NCBI GenBank assembly: GCA_036004405.1
Contig: DASYRM010000145.1
Coordinates: 1 to 62,822, forward strand
DNA length: 62,822 nucleotides
Direction of reading: 5' to 3'
Source: DASYRM01 sp036004405
GTDB taxonomy: Bacteria; Acidobacteriota; Vicinamibacteria; Vicinamibacterales; UBA2999
In this document: positions 10,807 to 18,408 of the stretch, in pieces
Layout of the letters: every line of letters begins with the position of its first letter
How positions within the stretch are numbered: position 1 is the first letter of the stretch
Notes under the pieces: generated by a model
Told to the model about the DNA's origin: nothing
Database searches by the model: none
What the model saw: the letters and a program-made list of their open reading frames with translations, nothing else
Program-made: the position numbers and the translations under genes

Positions 10807-10883
10807 GGGAGGCTCCGGCTCGGATGAACAACATGGAGAGCCTCCGCCTCGCAGTGTTCGATTGCCCGCCCTCCGGGCGGGCG
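10807..10883 (-). repeat. Palindromic element, family B copy 1
   Basis: Read on the minus strand it starts with the hairpin GCCCGCCC-GGA-GGGCGGGC (10882-10864), then CAATCGAACACTG, then a GAGGCGGAGGC stretch. A second copy, in the opposite orientation, lies inside a coding sequence at 30577-30655. That stem differs by one swapped base pair. This copy sits between the divergent starts of the metallo-beta-lactamase and S9B genes. Confidence 0.75.
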
Positions 10884-10898
10884 ATGTACCCTCCTCGT

Positions 10899-13148
10899 AT
10901 GACGACAGGATTAGTCCGAGCAACGGCGGCGGCGGTGGCCGTTGCGCTCGCGTTCGGTGCGGCGGGCCTCGACGCGCAGTCCGGGCAGAAGCCACTCTCG
11001 CTCGACACCATCTACGACCCTGGCACGCAGGCGAACTTCAGCGGCTCTCCGCAGCAGACCGCGTGGCTCGACGACGACACCTATCTCGTGCGCCGGCCGG
11101 GCGGGGGAAGGTCATGGCAGAAGGTGAACGTCGCGACCGGCGCGGTCACGCCGCTCTACGAGGTTGCGGCGCTGGAGAACGCGCTCGCGGCACTGCCGGG
11201 TGTGTCGCGCGACGCCGCGGCATCGGCCGCGCGCGGGTCGCTCGAGTTCAACGACACGCACTCCGCGGCGCTCGTGACTGTCGCGACAGACCTGTACTAC
11301 TACGAGTTCGCGTCCGGGCGCGCCGCGCGGCTCACGAACCAGGCCGGCGACGAGGAGCTGGCGACCTTCAGCCCCAACGGCCAGATGGTCGGCTTCGTCC
11401 GCGGGCACAACCTGTTCGTCGTGGACGTGGCCGGCGCACGCGAACGCGCCCTCACAAGCGACGGCAGCAAAGATATCTTCAACGGCCAGCTCGATTGGCT
11501 GTACCAGGAAGAGATCTTCGGGCGCGGCAATTTCGAGGGCTTCTGGTGGAGTCCGGACTCCTCGCGCATCGCCTTCGTACAGCTCGACGAGCGGCCGGTG
11601 CCGGAGTACACGGTGACCGATCACATTCCGTACCGGCCTGAGCTCGAGGTGACCGACTACCCGAAAGCCGGAGATCCCAATCCCGCGGTGCGCCTCGGTG
11701 TCGTGGCCGCGGCGGGCGGCGCCATCACCTGGGCCGACGCCAACAGCTACGCGGGCACCGAGATCCTGATCGTCGAGGTGAGCTGGACGCCCGACTCGCG
11801 CTTCGTCGAGCACCAGGTACAGAACCGCGAGCAGACCTGGCTCGACATGAACCTCGCCGATGCGTCGAGCGGCCGCACGCGCAAGCTGCTGCGCGAGACG
11901 ACCAAGGCATGGGTGAACAACCTGGGCGGCCCGGTCTGGCTGAAAGACGGGGCGTTTCTCTGGCTCAGCGAGCGGACCGGGTTCAAGCACGTCTACCGGT
12001 ACCGCGCTGGGGACGCCGGCGAGGCCAGCCTCGTGGGCCCGGTGACATCGGGCCGGTGGGACGTGAAGATGCTCCACGGCGTGGACGAGGCCAGAGGGCT
12101 CGTCTACTTCTCGTCGCCCCAGCCGAGCGCGCTCGACCTTCAGGTGTATCGGATCGGGCTCGACGGCTCCAACCGGACGCAGCTGTCGAAAACGCCCGGC
12201 ACGCACCAGGCCAGGTTCAACGCCGCGCGCACACGCTACGTCGATCGCTGGAGCGATCTCACCACGCCCACGCAGGTGCGCCTGCATGCGGCCGACGGCG
12301 CCGAGCTGCGGGTCATCGACGCCAATTCCGTGACGGCGTTGGGCGAGTACCGGCTGGCGCGTCCCGAGCTGGTGCAGGTGAAGACGCGCGACAGCGGCTC
12401 GATGGACGCGCTGTTGATCAAGCCGCCCGACTTCACTCCCGCACGCCGCTATCCCGTGTATCAGTTCACGTACGCTGGCCCCGGTGCCTCGCAGGTGCTC
12501 AACTCGTGGGGCGGCCAGTCGTACATGTTCTACCAGCTGCTGGCGCAGAGCGGCGTGGTGGTGTGGGTACTCGACAATCGCAGCGCGAGCCAGCGCGGTG
12601 TGGAGGCGCAGTGGCCGGTGTACGGGCGCCTCGGTGAATACGAGCTGCAGGATCTCGAGGACGGCGTCGCCTGGCTGAAGCAGCAGCCGTACATCGACGC
12701 GTCGCGCCTCGTCCTGAGCGGCTGGAGCTACGGCGGCTTCATGACTGCCTTCGCGCTCACGCACAGCACGAGCTGGTCCGCCGGTGTGGTGGGCGCCCCG
12801 GTCGCGGACTGGCGCGATTACGACTCGGTCTATACCGAGCGGCTGATGAAGCTGCCGAAGAACAACGCCGACGGCTACCGCCGCACCGCGCCTCGGTTTG
12901 CCGCCGACAGGCTGCAGGCGAAGATGCTCCTCATCCACGGCACGATGGACGACAACGTGCACATGCAGAACTCCGTGCAGTTCGCCTACGAGCTGCAGCG
13001 GAAGGGCAAGCCGTTCGAGATGATGGTGTATGCCAAGCAGCGCCACGGCTTCAGCGATCCGCTGCTGATCAAGCACGTGCACCAACTTGAGTACGACTTC
13101 GTGCTGCGCTCGGTTGGCATCTCGCCCTCGCCGGCGGCGACCAAATAG
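10899..13148 (+). CDS. Dipeptidyl peptidase IV-like serine peptidase (S9B)
   Basis: A 749-residue exported peptidase that removes X-Pro or X-Ala dipeptides. The ATG at 10899 gives a signal peptide (MTTGLVRATAAAVAVALAFG, then AAGLDAQ). The N-terminal beta-propeller contains the double-Glu substrate anchor in DWLYQEEIFGR. The C-terminal alpha/beta-hydrolase has the nucleophile Ser in GWSYGGFMT, the Asp in GTMDDNVHMQN and the His in RHGFSD. An in-frame extension back to 10797 crosses a repeat and would bury the signal peptide. A weak -10-like TACCCT sits 8 bases before the start. Confidence 0.95.
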   Translation: MTTGLVRATAAAVAVALAFGAAGLDAQSGQKPLSLDTIYDPGTQANFSGSPQQTAWLDDDTYLVRRPGGGRSWQKVNVATGAVTPLYEVAALENALAALPGVSRDAAASAARGSLEFNDTHSAALVTVATDLYYYEFASGRAARLTNQAGDEELATFSPNGQMVGFVRGHNLFVVDVAGARERALTSDGSKDIFNGQLDWLYQEEIFGRGNFEGFWWSPDSSRIAFVQLDERPVPEYTVTDHIPYRPELEVTDYPKAGDPNPAVRLGVVAAAGGAITWADANSYAGTEILIVEVSWTPDSRFVEHQVQNREQTWLDMNLADASSGRTRKLLRETTKAWVNNLGGPVWLKDGAFLWLSERTGFKHVYRYRAGDAGEASLVGPVTSGRWDVKMLHGVDEARGLVYFSSPQPSALDLQVYRIGLDGSNRTQLSKTPGTHQARFNAARTRYVDRWSDLTTPTQVRLHAADGAELRVIDANSVTALGEYRLARPELVQVKTRDSGSMDALLIKPPDFTPARRYPVYQFTYAGPGASQVLNSWGGQSYMFYQLLAQSGVVVWVLDNRSASQRGVEAQWPVYGRLGEYELQDLEDGVAWLKQQPYIDASRLVLSGWSYGGFMTAFALTHSTSWSAGVVGAPVADWRDYDSVYTERLMKLPKNNADGYRRTAPRFAADRLQAKMLLIHGTMDDNVHMQNSVQFAYELQRKGKPFEMMVYAKQRHGFSDPLLIKHVHQLEYDFVLRSVGISPSPAATK

Positions 13149-13149
13149 G

Positions 13150-13246
13150 CAGAGAGGGCAGAGATAGCGGAGAGGGCTGAGAAGGGAAGGCAAGGGCTCT
13201 TGCTTTCTCTGCCTTCTCTGCCTTCTCCGCCTTCTCCGCCTCCAGT
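13150..13246. repeat. Purine/pyrimidine mirror repeat array between convergent genes
   Basis: A GGCAGAGAGGGCAGAG purine-rich half is followed by CTCTGCCTTCTCTGCC-type 9-base units on the same strand. The two halves can fold back on each other. It fills the gap between the convergent S9B and SDR genes and may act as a two-way terminator. Similar but different simple arrays lie at 14006-14077, 15089-15150 and 31141-31188. Confidence 0.7.
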
Positions 13247-13987
13247 TCACTTCAAGTGTCTGCCTCCATCGACCCGAATCGTTTCCCCCGTGATGAAGTC
13301 GCTCTCAACCAGAGCGGCCACCGCTTTGGCAATCTCGGTCTCGCCGCCCCAGCGCCCGAGCGGCGTGGCGCGCTCCACGGCGCGGAACTCGCGCTCCGAC
13401 GTGCCGTCGGGCGCGACGATCGGACCGGGTGCGATCGCGTTGACGAGAATCTGATCGCCCGCCAACTCGAGCGCCAGCGCCTCGGTGAGCGCCATCACCG
13501 CACGCTTGGCCACGTAATACGGCAGGTAGCGCGGATAGCGCGGGCGGCCGCTGGCGGCCACCCAGTCCGAGACGTTCACCACGCGGCCCCCGCGGAGGCG
13601 CCGCATGTAGGGCACCGCCGCCTGCGTGCACAACCACGCCGCGCGCAGATCCACCTCGAGCGGTTCGTTCCAGTCCTCGGCGGTCAGGTCATCAAATGCC
13701 ACGGCGCGATACACGGAGGCCATGTTGACGAGGATGTCGAGACGGCCGAGCGCGTCTACCGTCTGATCCACCACGCGCGCGCAGGCGTCGGGGTCGCGCA
13801 GGTCGGCCTGCATGATCACCGCGTTGCGCCCGAACCCGCGCACCGCCGCCGCCGCGTCCTCGGCCTCACCCCGCGACGAGCGGTAGACGAGGGCAACGTC
13901 TGCCCCGCCCCGCGCGAGCTGCTCGGCAACGACGCCGCCGATTCGCTTACCCCCGGTGATGAGCGCCACCCGGTTGGCAAGATCCAT
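13247..13987 (-). CDS. Short-chain dehydrogenase/reductase (pteridine reductase-like)
   Basis: A 246-residue classical SDR. The cofactor loop is ALITGGKRIGG, a variant of TGxxxGxG. The NNAG motif is replaced by NMAS. The catalytic Ser is in VVNVSDWVAASG and the Tyr-Lys pair in YYVAKRAVM. The TGGKRIG form and the overall pattern resemble FolM/PTR1-type pteridine reductases, but the substrate is uncertain. The ATG is at 13987. It is convergent with the S9B gene and divergent from the unknown secreted protein at 14343. Confidence 0.9.
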   Translation of the reverse strand: MDLANRVALITGGKRIGGVVAEQLARGGADVALVYRSSRGEAEDAAAAVRGFGRNAVIMQADLRDPDACARVVDQTVDALGRLDILVNMASVYRAVAFDDLTAEDWNEPLEVDLRAAWLCTQAAVPYMRRLRGGRVVNVSDWVAASGRPRYPRYLPYYVAKRAVMALTEALALELAGDQILVNAIAPGPIVAPDGTSEREFRAVERATPLGRWGGETEIAKAVAALVESDFITGETIRVDGGRHLK

Positions 13988-14005
13988 GGGGGGAATACTA
14001 ACTGT

Positions 14006-14077
14006 GGCAGGTAGGCAGGTAGGCGGGTGAGCTGGTGGGGCGCCTGACCTGCTTACCTGCCCACCTGCTCACCTGCC
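14006..14077. repeat. GCAGGTAG / CTACCTGC-type foldback repeat array
   Basis: GGCAGGTAGGCAGGTAGGCG (from 14006) is followed by CCTGCTTACCTGCCCACCTG-type units up to 14077, so the two halves are largely self-complementary. It lies in the 355-base gap between the divergent SDR gene and the gene at 14343. The rest of that gap holds the hairpin at 14221-14260 and the tandem repeat after it. Confidence 0.7.
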
Positions 14078-14220
14078 GTACGAAAGCGCTTTCGCGCGCC
14101 GTAAGGGCCGAGCGACGCGAGGCCCGATTTGGCGCGGGATCCACGCGTGCGCTGGGTGGTCCGGTTCCTGCTCTCGTCATCGCAGATCCGTGGCCGATGC
14201 GCGAGCAGAAGCCTCGGACC

Positions 14221-14260
14221 GTGTGCGCCGCGTCCCCGCCGCGGCGCACACTTCTTTTTC
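14221..14260 (+). terminator. Strong intrinsic-terminator-like hairpin without an upstream gene
   Basis: A perfect 12-base-pair stem, GTGTGCGCCGCG (14221-14232) with CGCGGCGCACAC (14240-14251), has a 7-base loop and is followed by TTCTTTTTC. This is the classic form on the + strand, but no + strand gene lies before it. It may end a small transcript from 14080-14220, or serve as an attenuator for the gene at 14343. Confidence 0.65.
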
Positions 14261-14297
14261 CTCCCGGCGCTTTCTCATTCCTCCCGGCGCTTTCTCA
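14258..14297 (+). repeat. 20-bp perfect tandem duplication
   Basis: TTCCTCCCGGCGCTTTCTCA occurs twice in direct succession (14258-14277 and 14278-14297). It lies immediately after the terminator-like hairpin and ahead of the start at 14343. Confidence 0.9.
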
Positions 14298-14330
14298 CCC
14301 AGCCCGTCCGCTCCCATCACCCCGAACCGC

Positions 14331-14343
14331 TACCATTGCGGAA
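14331..14343 (+). promoter_or_regulatory. Candidate -10 box, leaderless start of 14343
   Basis: TACCAT (14331-14336) ends 6 bases before the ATG at 14343. No Shine-Dalgarno sequence lies between them, so transcription would begin at or next to the start codon. The match is moderate. Confidence 0.35.
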
Positions 14344-15029
14344 TGCGAAAGCATGGGCGCGTCCCGGACCTCCGCGCACTGGGAGCGGCAGCGCTGGCGG
14401 CCGGCCTGACGGTGGCCGCTGTTCGTGCCGCCGACCTCGGCCTCGACGCGCAGGCGATCACCCGGGCCATCTCGCTGGGGCAGACCTCGGTGGCCGCCGA
14501 CCTGCGGCGATTCCATCAGCCGTACCGCGTCGACGTGTCGCGCGCGCCGGTGGACTATCTGGAAGTCGTCACGCCGTTTCGACGGATTGTGCTGGCGGCC
14601 CAGGCGCGCGCTGGCGCCGGCGACCGGCGGTGGGGGCAGCGTCAGGCGATCGAGATCGAGGCGGCGGCGGCGCGCCAGATCGACCTGTACGCCGAGCTGA
14701 CGTTCCACCCGCTCAACTCGCTCGTCCTGGTGCCGCTCTATCGGATCCGGATCGTGCTGCCGTCGGGCGAGCTCATGTCTCCGCGCAACACGAGCAGCCT
14801 GCCCCGCTACGGCCCGCGCGTGGACGGAGGCCTGGTTCCGTTCACGCCCACGCCGCTGCCCGGTGGGCCCGTGCCCGGCCGATCGCAGCCGATGCTCGGC
14901 GCGACGATTCTCGCGTCATTCGACGGCGACGCGATCGCGGCCGTCTGCAACCGGCGCTGTGACGTGCTGATTGAGGAAGAAGGAAAGTCGAGAGTGCAGG
15001 TGCCGCTGAGCCTTGCTGATCTGAAGTAA
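14343..15029 (+). CDS. Secreted protein of unknown function
   Basis: A 228-residue protein. The ATG at 14343 gives an N-terminal signal sequence (RALGAAALAAGLTVAAVRAA). The mature part has mixed beta-rich character with a Pro-rich stretch (FTPTPLPGGPVPG). The single pair of cysteines near the C terminus (VCNRRCDV) may form a disulphide. I do not recognise a family. Longer frames upstream run through the terminator and tandem repeat and are unlikely. It is convergent with the OmpA-family gene, with palindromic elements in between. Confidence 0.7.
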   Translation: MRKHGRVPDLRALGAAALAAGLTVAAVRAADLGLDAQAITRAISLGQTSVAADLRRFHQPYRVDVSRAPVDYLEVVTPFRRIVLAAQARAGAGDRRWGQRQAIEIEAAAARQIDLYAELTFHPLNSLVLVPLYRIRIVLPSGELMSPRNTSSLPRYGPRVDGGLVPFTPTPLPGGPVPGRSQPMLGATILASFDGDAIAAVCNRRCDVLIEEEGKSRVQVPLSLADLK

Positions 15030-15089
15030 CGGGCCGCCTGAAGGCGGCCCCCACGTACGCGCCAAGCGGCCCCCACGTACGTGCGAACG
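15030..15089. repeat. Palindromic element, family A copies (one full, one truncated)
   Basis: CGGGCCGCC-TGAA-GGCGGCCCCCACGTACG is followed by a truncated second copy, AGCGGCCCCCACGTACGTGC. The hairpin is the same as at 7374-7437, and the 3' flank ACGTACGTGCGA is shared too. It begins directly after the TAA stop of the gene at 14343. Confidence 0.85.
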
Positions 15090-15171
15090 GGGTAAGGAGA
15101 AGCTCTCCCTACCCCGCCCTCTCTGCCCACTCCGCCTACTCTGCCTCCAGAGCAGGCGCAAAGCGCCTGCT
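15089..15171. repeat. Hairpins between convergent genes, including a family A-like palindrome
   Basis: GGGGTAAGGAGA pairs with TCTCCCTACCCC (15089-15116, one mismatch). A CTCTGCC/CTCCGCC simple array follows. Then comes the perfect hairpin AGCAGGCGC-AAA-GCGCCTGCT (15151-15171) with the tail TACGAA. That last hairpin border provides the TAA stop of the OmpA-family gene on the minus strand. The stems are suited to two-way termination. Confidence 0.7.
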
Positions 15172-15857
15172 TACGAAAGCACCTTGACCACGACGCGGCG
15201 GTTCTGCGCGCGGCCTTCGCGGTTGGTGTTCGGCGCAATCGGCTTCTCCTCGCCGTAGCTGATCACGTTCATCTTGTGCAGCGGAATCTGGTGCTGCTCG
15301 TAGAGATACCGCTTCACCGCCTCGGCGCGCTCCATGCCCAGGCTCTCGTTGAACGTCTTGTCGCCCACGTTGTCCGTGTGCCCTTCGATCTCGATGAACA
15401 CGTTCTTCGTGTCGGCCTTCAGCTGGTTGATCACCTCGTCGAGGCGCGCCTTGGCCGTGTCAGGCAGCTCGAACTTGCCGGACTTGAACTGGCCCTGGTC
15501 CTCGCTCAGCGTCACCTCGTAAACGAGCTTGCGCGACGACGCAACCGCGGTGTTCAGCTCGGTCTGCACCTGATCGACGCGCGTATTGACCTGACGCGCG
15601 CTCTGCGCCGCGGCATCAGCCGCGCCGCGGGCTTCCTGGGCCGAACGGCCGGCGGCTTCCGCCTTCGTGTCCACCGCGCCAATCCGCTCCTCGTTCTTGC
15701 GCGTGCGCTCCTGCGTCTCCTCGAGGGAACCGCTCAGGGTGTCGACTTTGGTATTCACATTGCCGACTTCCGTGCGCACGAACTTCTTGGATGCGCACGC
15801 CGGGGCCACAGCCACGGCCAGCGCGAGTACGGACACCGCATACAGTTTGTTCGCCAT
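15171..15857 (-). CDS. OmpA-family peptidoglycan-associated protein with coiled coil
   Basis: A 228-residue envelope protein. The N-terminal signal (MANKLYAVSVLALAVAVAPA, then CAS) may be a degenerate lipobox. Residues 25-100 form a long Ala/Gln/Glu-rich coiled coil. Residues 115-228 form an OmpA C-terminal domain that binds peptidoglycan, with the key stretch EIEGHTDNVGDKTFNESLGMER and the closing NRRVVVKVLS. It probably tethers the outer membrane to the cell wall. GGAGGAG lies upstream of the ATG. The next gene upstream on the same strand is the VWFA protein. Confidence 0.93.
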   Translation of the reverse strand: MANKLYAVSVLALAVAVAPACASKKFVRTEVGNVNTKVDTLSGSLEETQERTRKNEERIGAVDTKAEAAGRSAQEARGAADAAAQSARQVNTRVDQVQTELNTAVASSRKLVYEVTLSEDQGQFKSGKFELPDTAKARLDEVINQLKADTKNVFIEIEGHTDNVGDKTFNESLGMERAEAVKRYLYEQHQIPLHKMNVISYGEEKPIAPNTNREGRAQNRRVVVKVLS

Positions 15858-15889
15858 GATGCCTATTCTCCTCCGTGGACCTCAGCCCA

Positions 15890-16852
15890 CTACTCGCTTC
15901 CACTCCGCAAAGGCCCGGACATGTACCCACCTCGCGCGTGCACTGTCAGGTCCCGTTTCCGAGTCCGGATTTCGATCGGGTGCCACCCTGGGCGGGCACC
16001 CGGCTCGAAGGTGATCAAGTACTGAAATCGCAGCTCAGTCAGGATGTCGCGGACCGCCTCGACAAGGTGGCTGGGCAGGCTCGCGAAGCGCAGGTCACCG
16101 CCGGTCCACCGTGCGAGGTCGGCCAGCTCTCCCTGCTGCGAGGTCTTGGCGTCCGTCGGACGCGCTTGAAATTCCCCTTCCGGATGATCCGCCGGGTTGA
16201 CGACGGCCAGCAGATACACCGGCACGTCGATGGAGCTCGCGACGCCCGACACCTGGGCCGGCGTCAGCTTGCTCCCCGTATCCACACCGTCGGTCACGAC
16301 GAGCAGCGCGCGGTGCTTGTTGGCCCGCTCGCCGACGAGCCGCGCCGTCTCCTCGATGGCGTCGAAGAGCGACGTAATGCCCCACGGCTTCCCCTCGAGC
16401 GACCTGACGCGCACGCGCTGTAGATCCGAGGTGAAGCCGATGACTTCCTGAAGCTTCGAATCGAAGGTGAAGAGCGCCGCCTCGTCCTGCTTGTCGCGAA
16501 GGTTGGCCGACACCATGCCGATGGCGTCACGGGCGCGGTCGATGTTGCCGCCGACCGCCATGCTGCCGCTGATGTCGAGCAGGATGGCGAGGCTGATGGG
16601 CGAGTCGCCGAAGTAGAGGTCTTTGATCTCGGTCCGCCGGCCAGAGTCGTAGAGCTCGAAGTCCGCCTTCTTGAGGTCCTGGATGACGCGACCCTTGCTG
16701 TTCCTGACCGCCGCCGATACCGTGACGACTTCGACCGCGGACCGGAAGATGGCCTGGGGCGGGTCCTGGGCAAACGAGCTGGGCGGCAGTGTGGCTATCG
16801 ACGCCGTGAGCGCCAGTCCCGCCGTCATCCCCCGCAAGAGCCCTCTCGTCAC
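15890..16852 (-). CDS. VWFA-related acidobacterial protein
   Basis: A 320-residue secreted protein with signal peptide (MTRGLLRGMTAGLALTASIA) and a von Willebrand A domain. The MIDAS metal site is DISGSM, and a later Asp lies in VVTDGVDTGS. The preceding region (AVRNSKGRVIQDLKKADFEL) is the hallmark N-terminal stretch of the acidobacterial VWFA-related family (TIGR03436-type). The function of this family is not established. The gene runs in the same direction as the OmpA-family gene. Confidence 0.92.
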   Translation of the reverse strand: MTRGLLRGMTAGLALTASIATLPPSSFAQDPPQAIFRSAVEVVTVSAAVRNSKGRVIQDLKKADFELYDSGRRTEIKDLYFGDSPISLAILLDISGSMAVGGNIDRARDAIGMVSANLRDKQDEAALFTFDSKLQEVIGFTSDLQRVRVRSLEGKPWGITSLFDAIEETARLVGERANKHRALLVVTDGVDTGSKLTPAQVSGVASSIDVPVYLLAVVNPADHPEGEFQARPTDAKTSQQGELADLARWTGGDLRFASLPSHLVEAVRDILTELRFQYLITFEPGARPGWHPIEIRTRKRDLTVHARGGYMSGPLRSGSE

Positions 16853-17063
16853 GCGAGCGTATGATCCAATGGCTTTGCCACGTTTGTCGGTCCAATAGAA
16901 TCAATGAGTTACAGAGACTGACCGGCTTGAGGCCCATCAGATCGGACCCGAAACAGGCAATTTCTACACGGTAGGCCAGCTGGACATGTAAGAACTGCCT
17001 GGCTCTAAGCGTACTTCGGACCAAGCTCGACTTTTAAATAGGATTTCGGGACGGAATCTCTTC

Positions 17064-17085
17064 GGGCAGGCCTTTTGGCCTGCCC
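17064..17085. repeat. Perfect hairpin related to family A
   Basis: GGGCAGGCC-TTTT-GGCCTGCCC lies in the 273-base gap between the divergent VWFA and aminotransferase genes. Its GGGCA start is like the hairpins at 19370 and 47098, but it lacks the CTACG tail. It lies about 40 bases before the aminotransferase start. Confidence 0.75.
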
Positions 17086-17113
17086 GCAGCTGTCGAAAAC
17101 AGGGGGTCGAGCG

Positions 17114-17126
17114 GATAATAGGGCGA
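17114..17126 (+). promoter_or_regulatory. Candidate -10 box, leaderless start of the aminotransferase
   Basis: GATAAT (17114-17119) lies 6 bases before the ATG at 17126, which places the predicted transcription start on the ATG itself. No Shine-Dalgarno sequence is present. Confidence 0.45.
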
Positions 17127-18340
17127 TGCCGACGAAGAGTTCCCGGTCCGTTCCGGTTGCCGCCAGGGTGAACCGGTTCTCCTACGCGATCCGCAATATC
17201 GTAGCGGAGGCGAAGGCCGTGGAAGCCCGTGGCACGGCCGTCCGGTACCTCAACATCGGCGATCCGGTGGCGTTTGGCTTCTCCACGCCCGCCCACCTGG
17301 TTGAGGCGGCGACGCGCGCCATGCGCGACGGGCACAACGGGTATCTGGCCTCGGCCGGCATCCTCCCGGCGCGCGAAGCTGTCGCGGCGGATTACACGGC
17401 CCGCGGCGTCGCGACGTCGGCCGATCGCGTGCTCATCACGGCCGGTACCTCGGAAGGGATCGAGCTGACGCTCAGCGCGCTCGTGGACCCCGGCGACGAA
17501 GTCCTGGTCCCGTCGCCGACCTATCCGCTTTACACCGCGGTGCTCGCCAAGATCGGCGCCATACCGCGCTACTACCGCACCGATCCGGACCGCGACTGGC
17601 TGCCGGACCTGGACCACCTGCGCACTCTGGTGAGCGCCCGGACGAAGGCGATCGTGATGATCGATCCGAACAACCCGACGGGCGCGGTGTATCCCGCCGC
17701 GGTCCGGCGCGCGATCATCGAGCTTGCCGAACGGCACGACCTGACGATTCTGGCCGACGAGGTCTACGGCGAGCTCGGCTACGAGGGTCCGGTGCCACTG
17801 CTCTCCACGCTCGATCCCGACGCCCCGATCATCGCGTTCTCGAGCCTGTCGAAAGCCTACCTGGCGCCCGGATGGCGAACCGGCTGGCTGGTGGTCGGCA
17901 AGACGCCGCGCCTCGACGACGCGCTCGCGGCCATCAAGAAGATGGCGGACGGACGCTTGTGCAGCCCGGGCCCGATGCAGCACGCCGTCGCACCCGCGCT
18001 GCTCGGTGACCGTTCGCACCAGCCCGCCTTCCGTGCCGCGCTGGCCGAACGCGCGAAGGTGACGACGGACCTCCTCAACGCCATTCCGGGGATGCGCTGC
18101 GTGGCGCCGCGCGGCGCGTTCTACGCGATGCCGCAGCTCACGCTGCCGCCGGGCCGCACCGACGAGCACTACGTGCTGTCGCTCCTCCGCGAGACGGGGA
18201 TCCTGACCGTCTACGGATCGGGCTTCGGCATGGCGCCCGAGGCGGGCACGTTCCGCATCGTGTTCCTGGCGCAGCCGTCGGACTTGCGGGCGATCTACGC
18301 CGACATCGGCGCCTTCACCGCCGAGTACTTGCGTTCGTAG
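17126..18340 (+). CDS. Aminotransferase class I/II, alanine transaminase-like
   Basis: A 404-residue PLP enzyme. The fold-type I signatures are present: IDPNNPTGAVYP, LADEVYGELGY, and the PLP lysine in SSLSKAYLAPGWRTGW. The RFSYAIRN-like N terminus and the LNIGDPVAFGFSTP motif resemble AlaA/YfbQ-type glutamate-pyruvate aminotransferases. The ATG at 17126 fits the family N terminus; the frame is open back to 17075 through the hairpin. The TAG stop lies in the border of the palindromic element that follows. Confidence 0.9.
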   Translation: MPTKSSRSVPVAARVNRFSYAIRNIVAEAKAVEARGTAVRYLNIGDPVAFGFSTPAHLVEAATRAMRDGHNGYLASAGILPAREAVAADYTARGVATSADRVLITAGTSEGIELTLSALVDPGDEVLVPSPTYPLYTAVLAKIGAIPRYYRTDPDRDWLPDLDHLRTLVSARTKAIVMIDPNNPTGAVYPAAVRRAIIELAERHDLTILADEVYGELGYEGPVPLLSTLDPDAPIIAFSSLSKAYLAPGWRTGWLVVGKTPRLDDALAAIKKMADGRLCSPGPMQHAVAPALLGDRSHQPAFRAALAERAKVTTDLLNAIPGMRCVAPRGAFYAMPQLTLPPGRTDEHYVLSLLRETGILTVYGSGFGMAPEAGTFRIVFLAQPSDLRAIYADIGAFTAEYLRS

Positions 18341-18398
18341 AGGCGCACCTCCCAGGTGCGCCTGCAGGCGGACCTTGTCAGGTCCGCCTCTACGTACA
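18337..18398. repeat. Palindromic element, family A copy with two stems
   Basis: The element is bounded by GTAGAGGCG at 18337 and CGCCTCTAC near 18392. Inside are two hairpins, AGGCGCACCT-CCC-AGGTGCGCCT and AGGCGGACCT-TGTC-AGGTCCGCCT. It begins on the aminotransferase stop codon, and its CTACGTAC tail runs into the TACAAT box of the next gene. Confidence 0.85.
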
Positions 18399-18408
18399 AT
18401 CACGCCGG
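18395..18408 (+). promoter_or_regulatory. Candidate -10 box partly made of a palindromic element tail
   Basis: TACAAT (18395-18400) lies 7 bases before the GTG at 18408, without a Shine-Dalgarno sequence. This suggests a leaderless transcript. The first bases of the box belong to the element tail CTACGTAC. Confidence 0.4.

Noticed and set aside
10783..10995. N-terminal extension of the metallo-beta-lactamase protein
   Set aside because: It would be translated from the family B palindrome and overlap the divergent gene. The ATG at 10782 gives the family N terminus.
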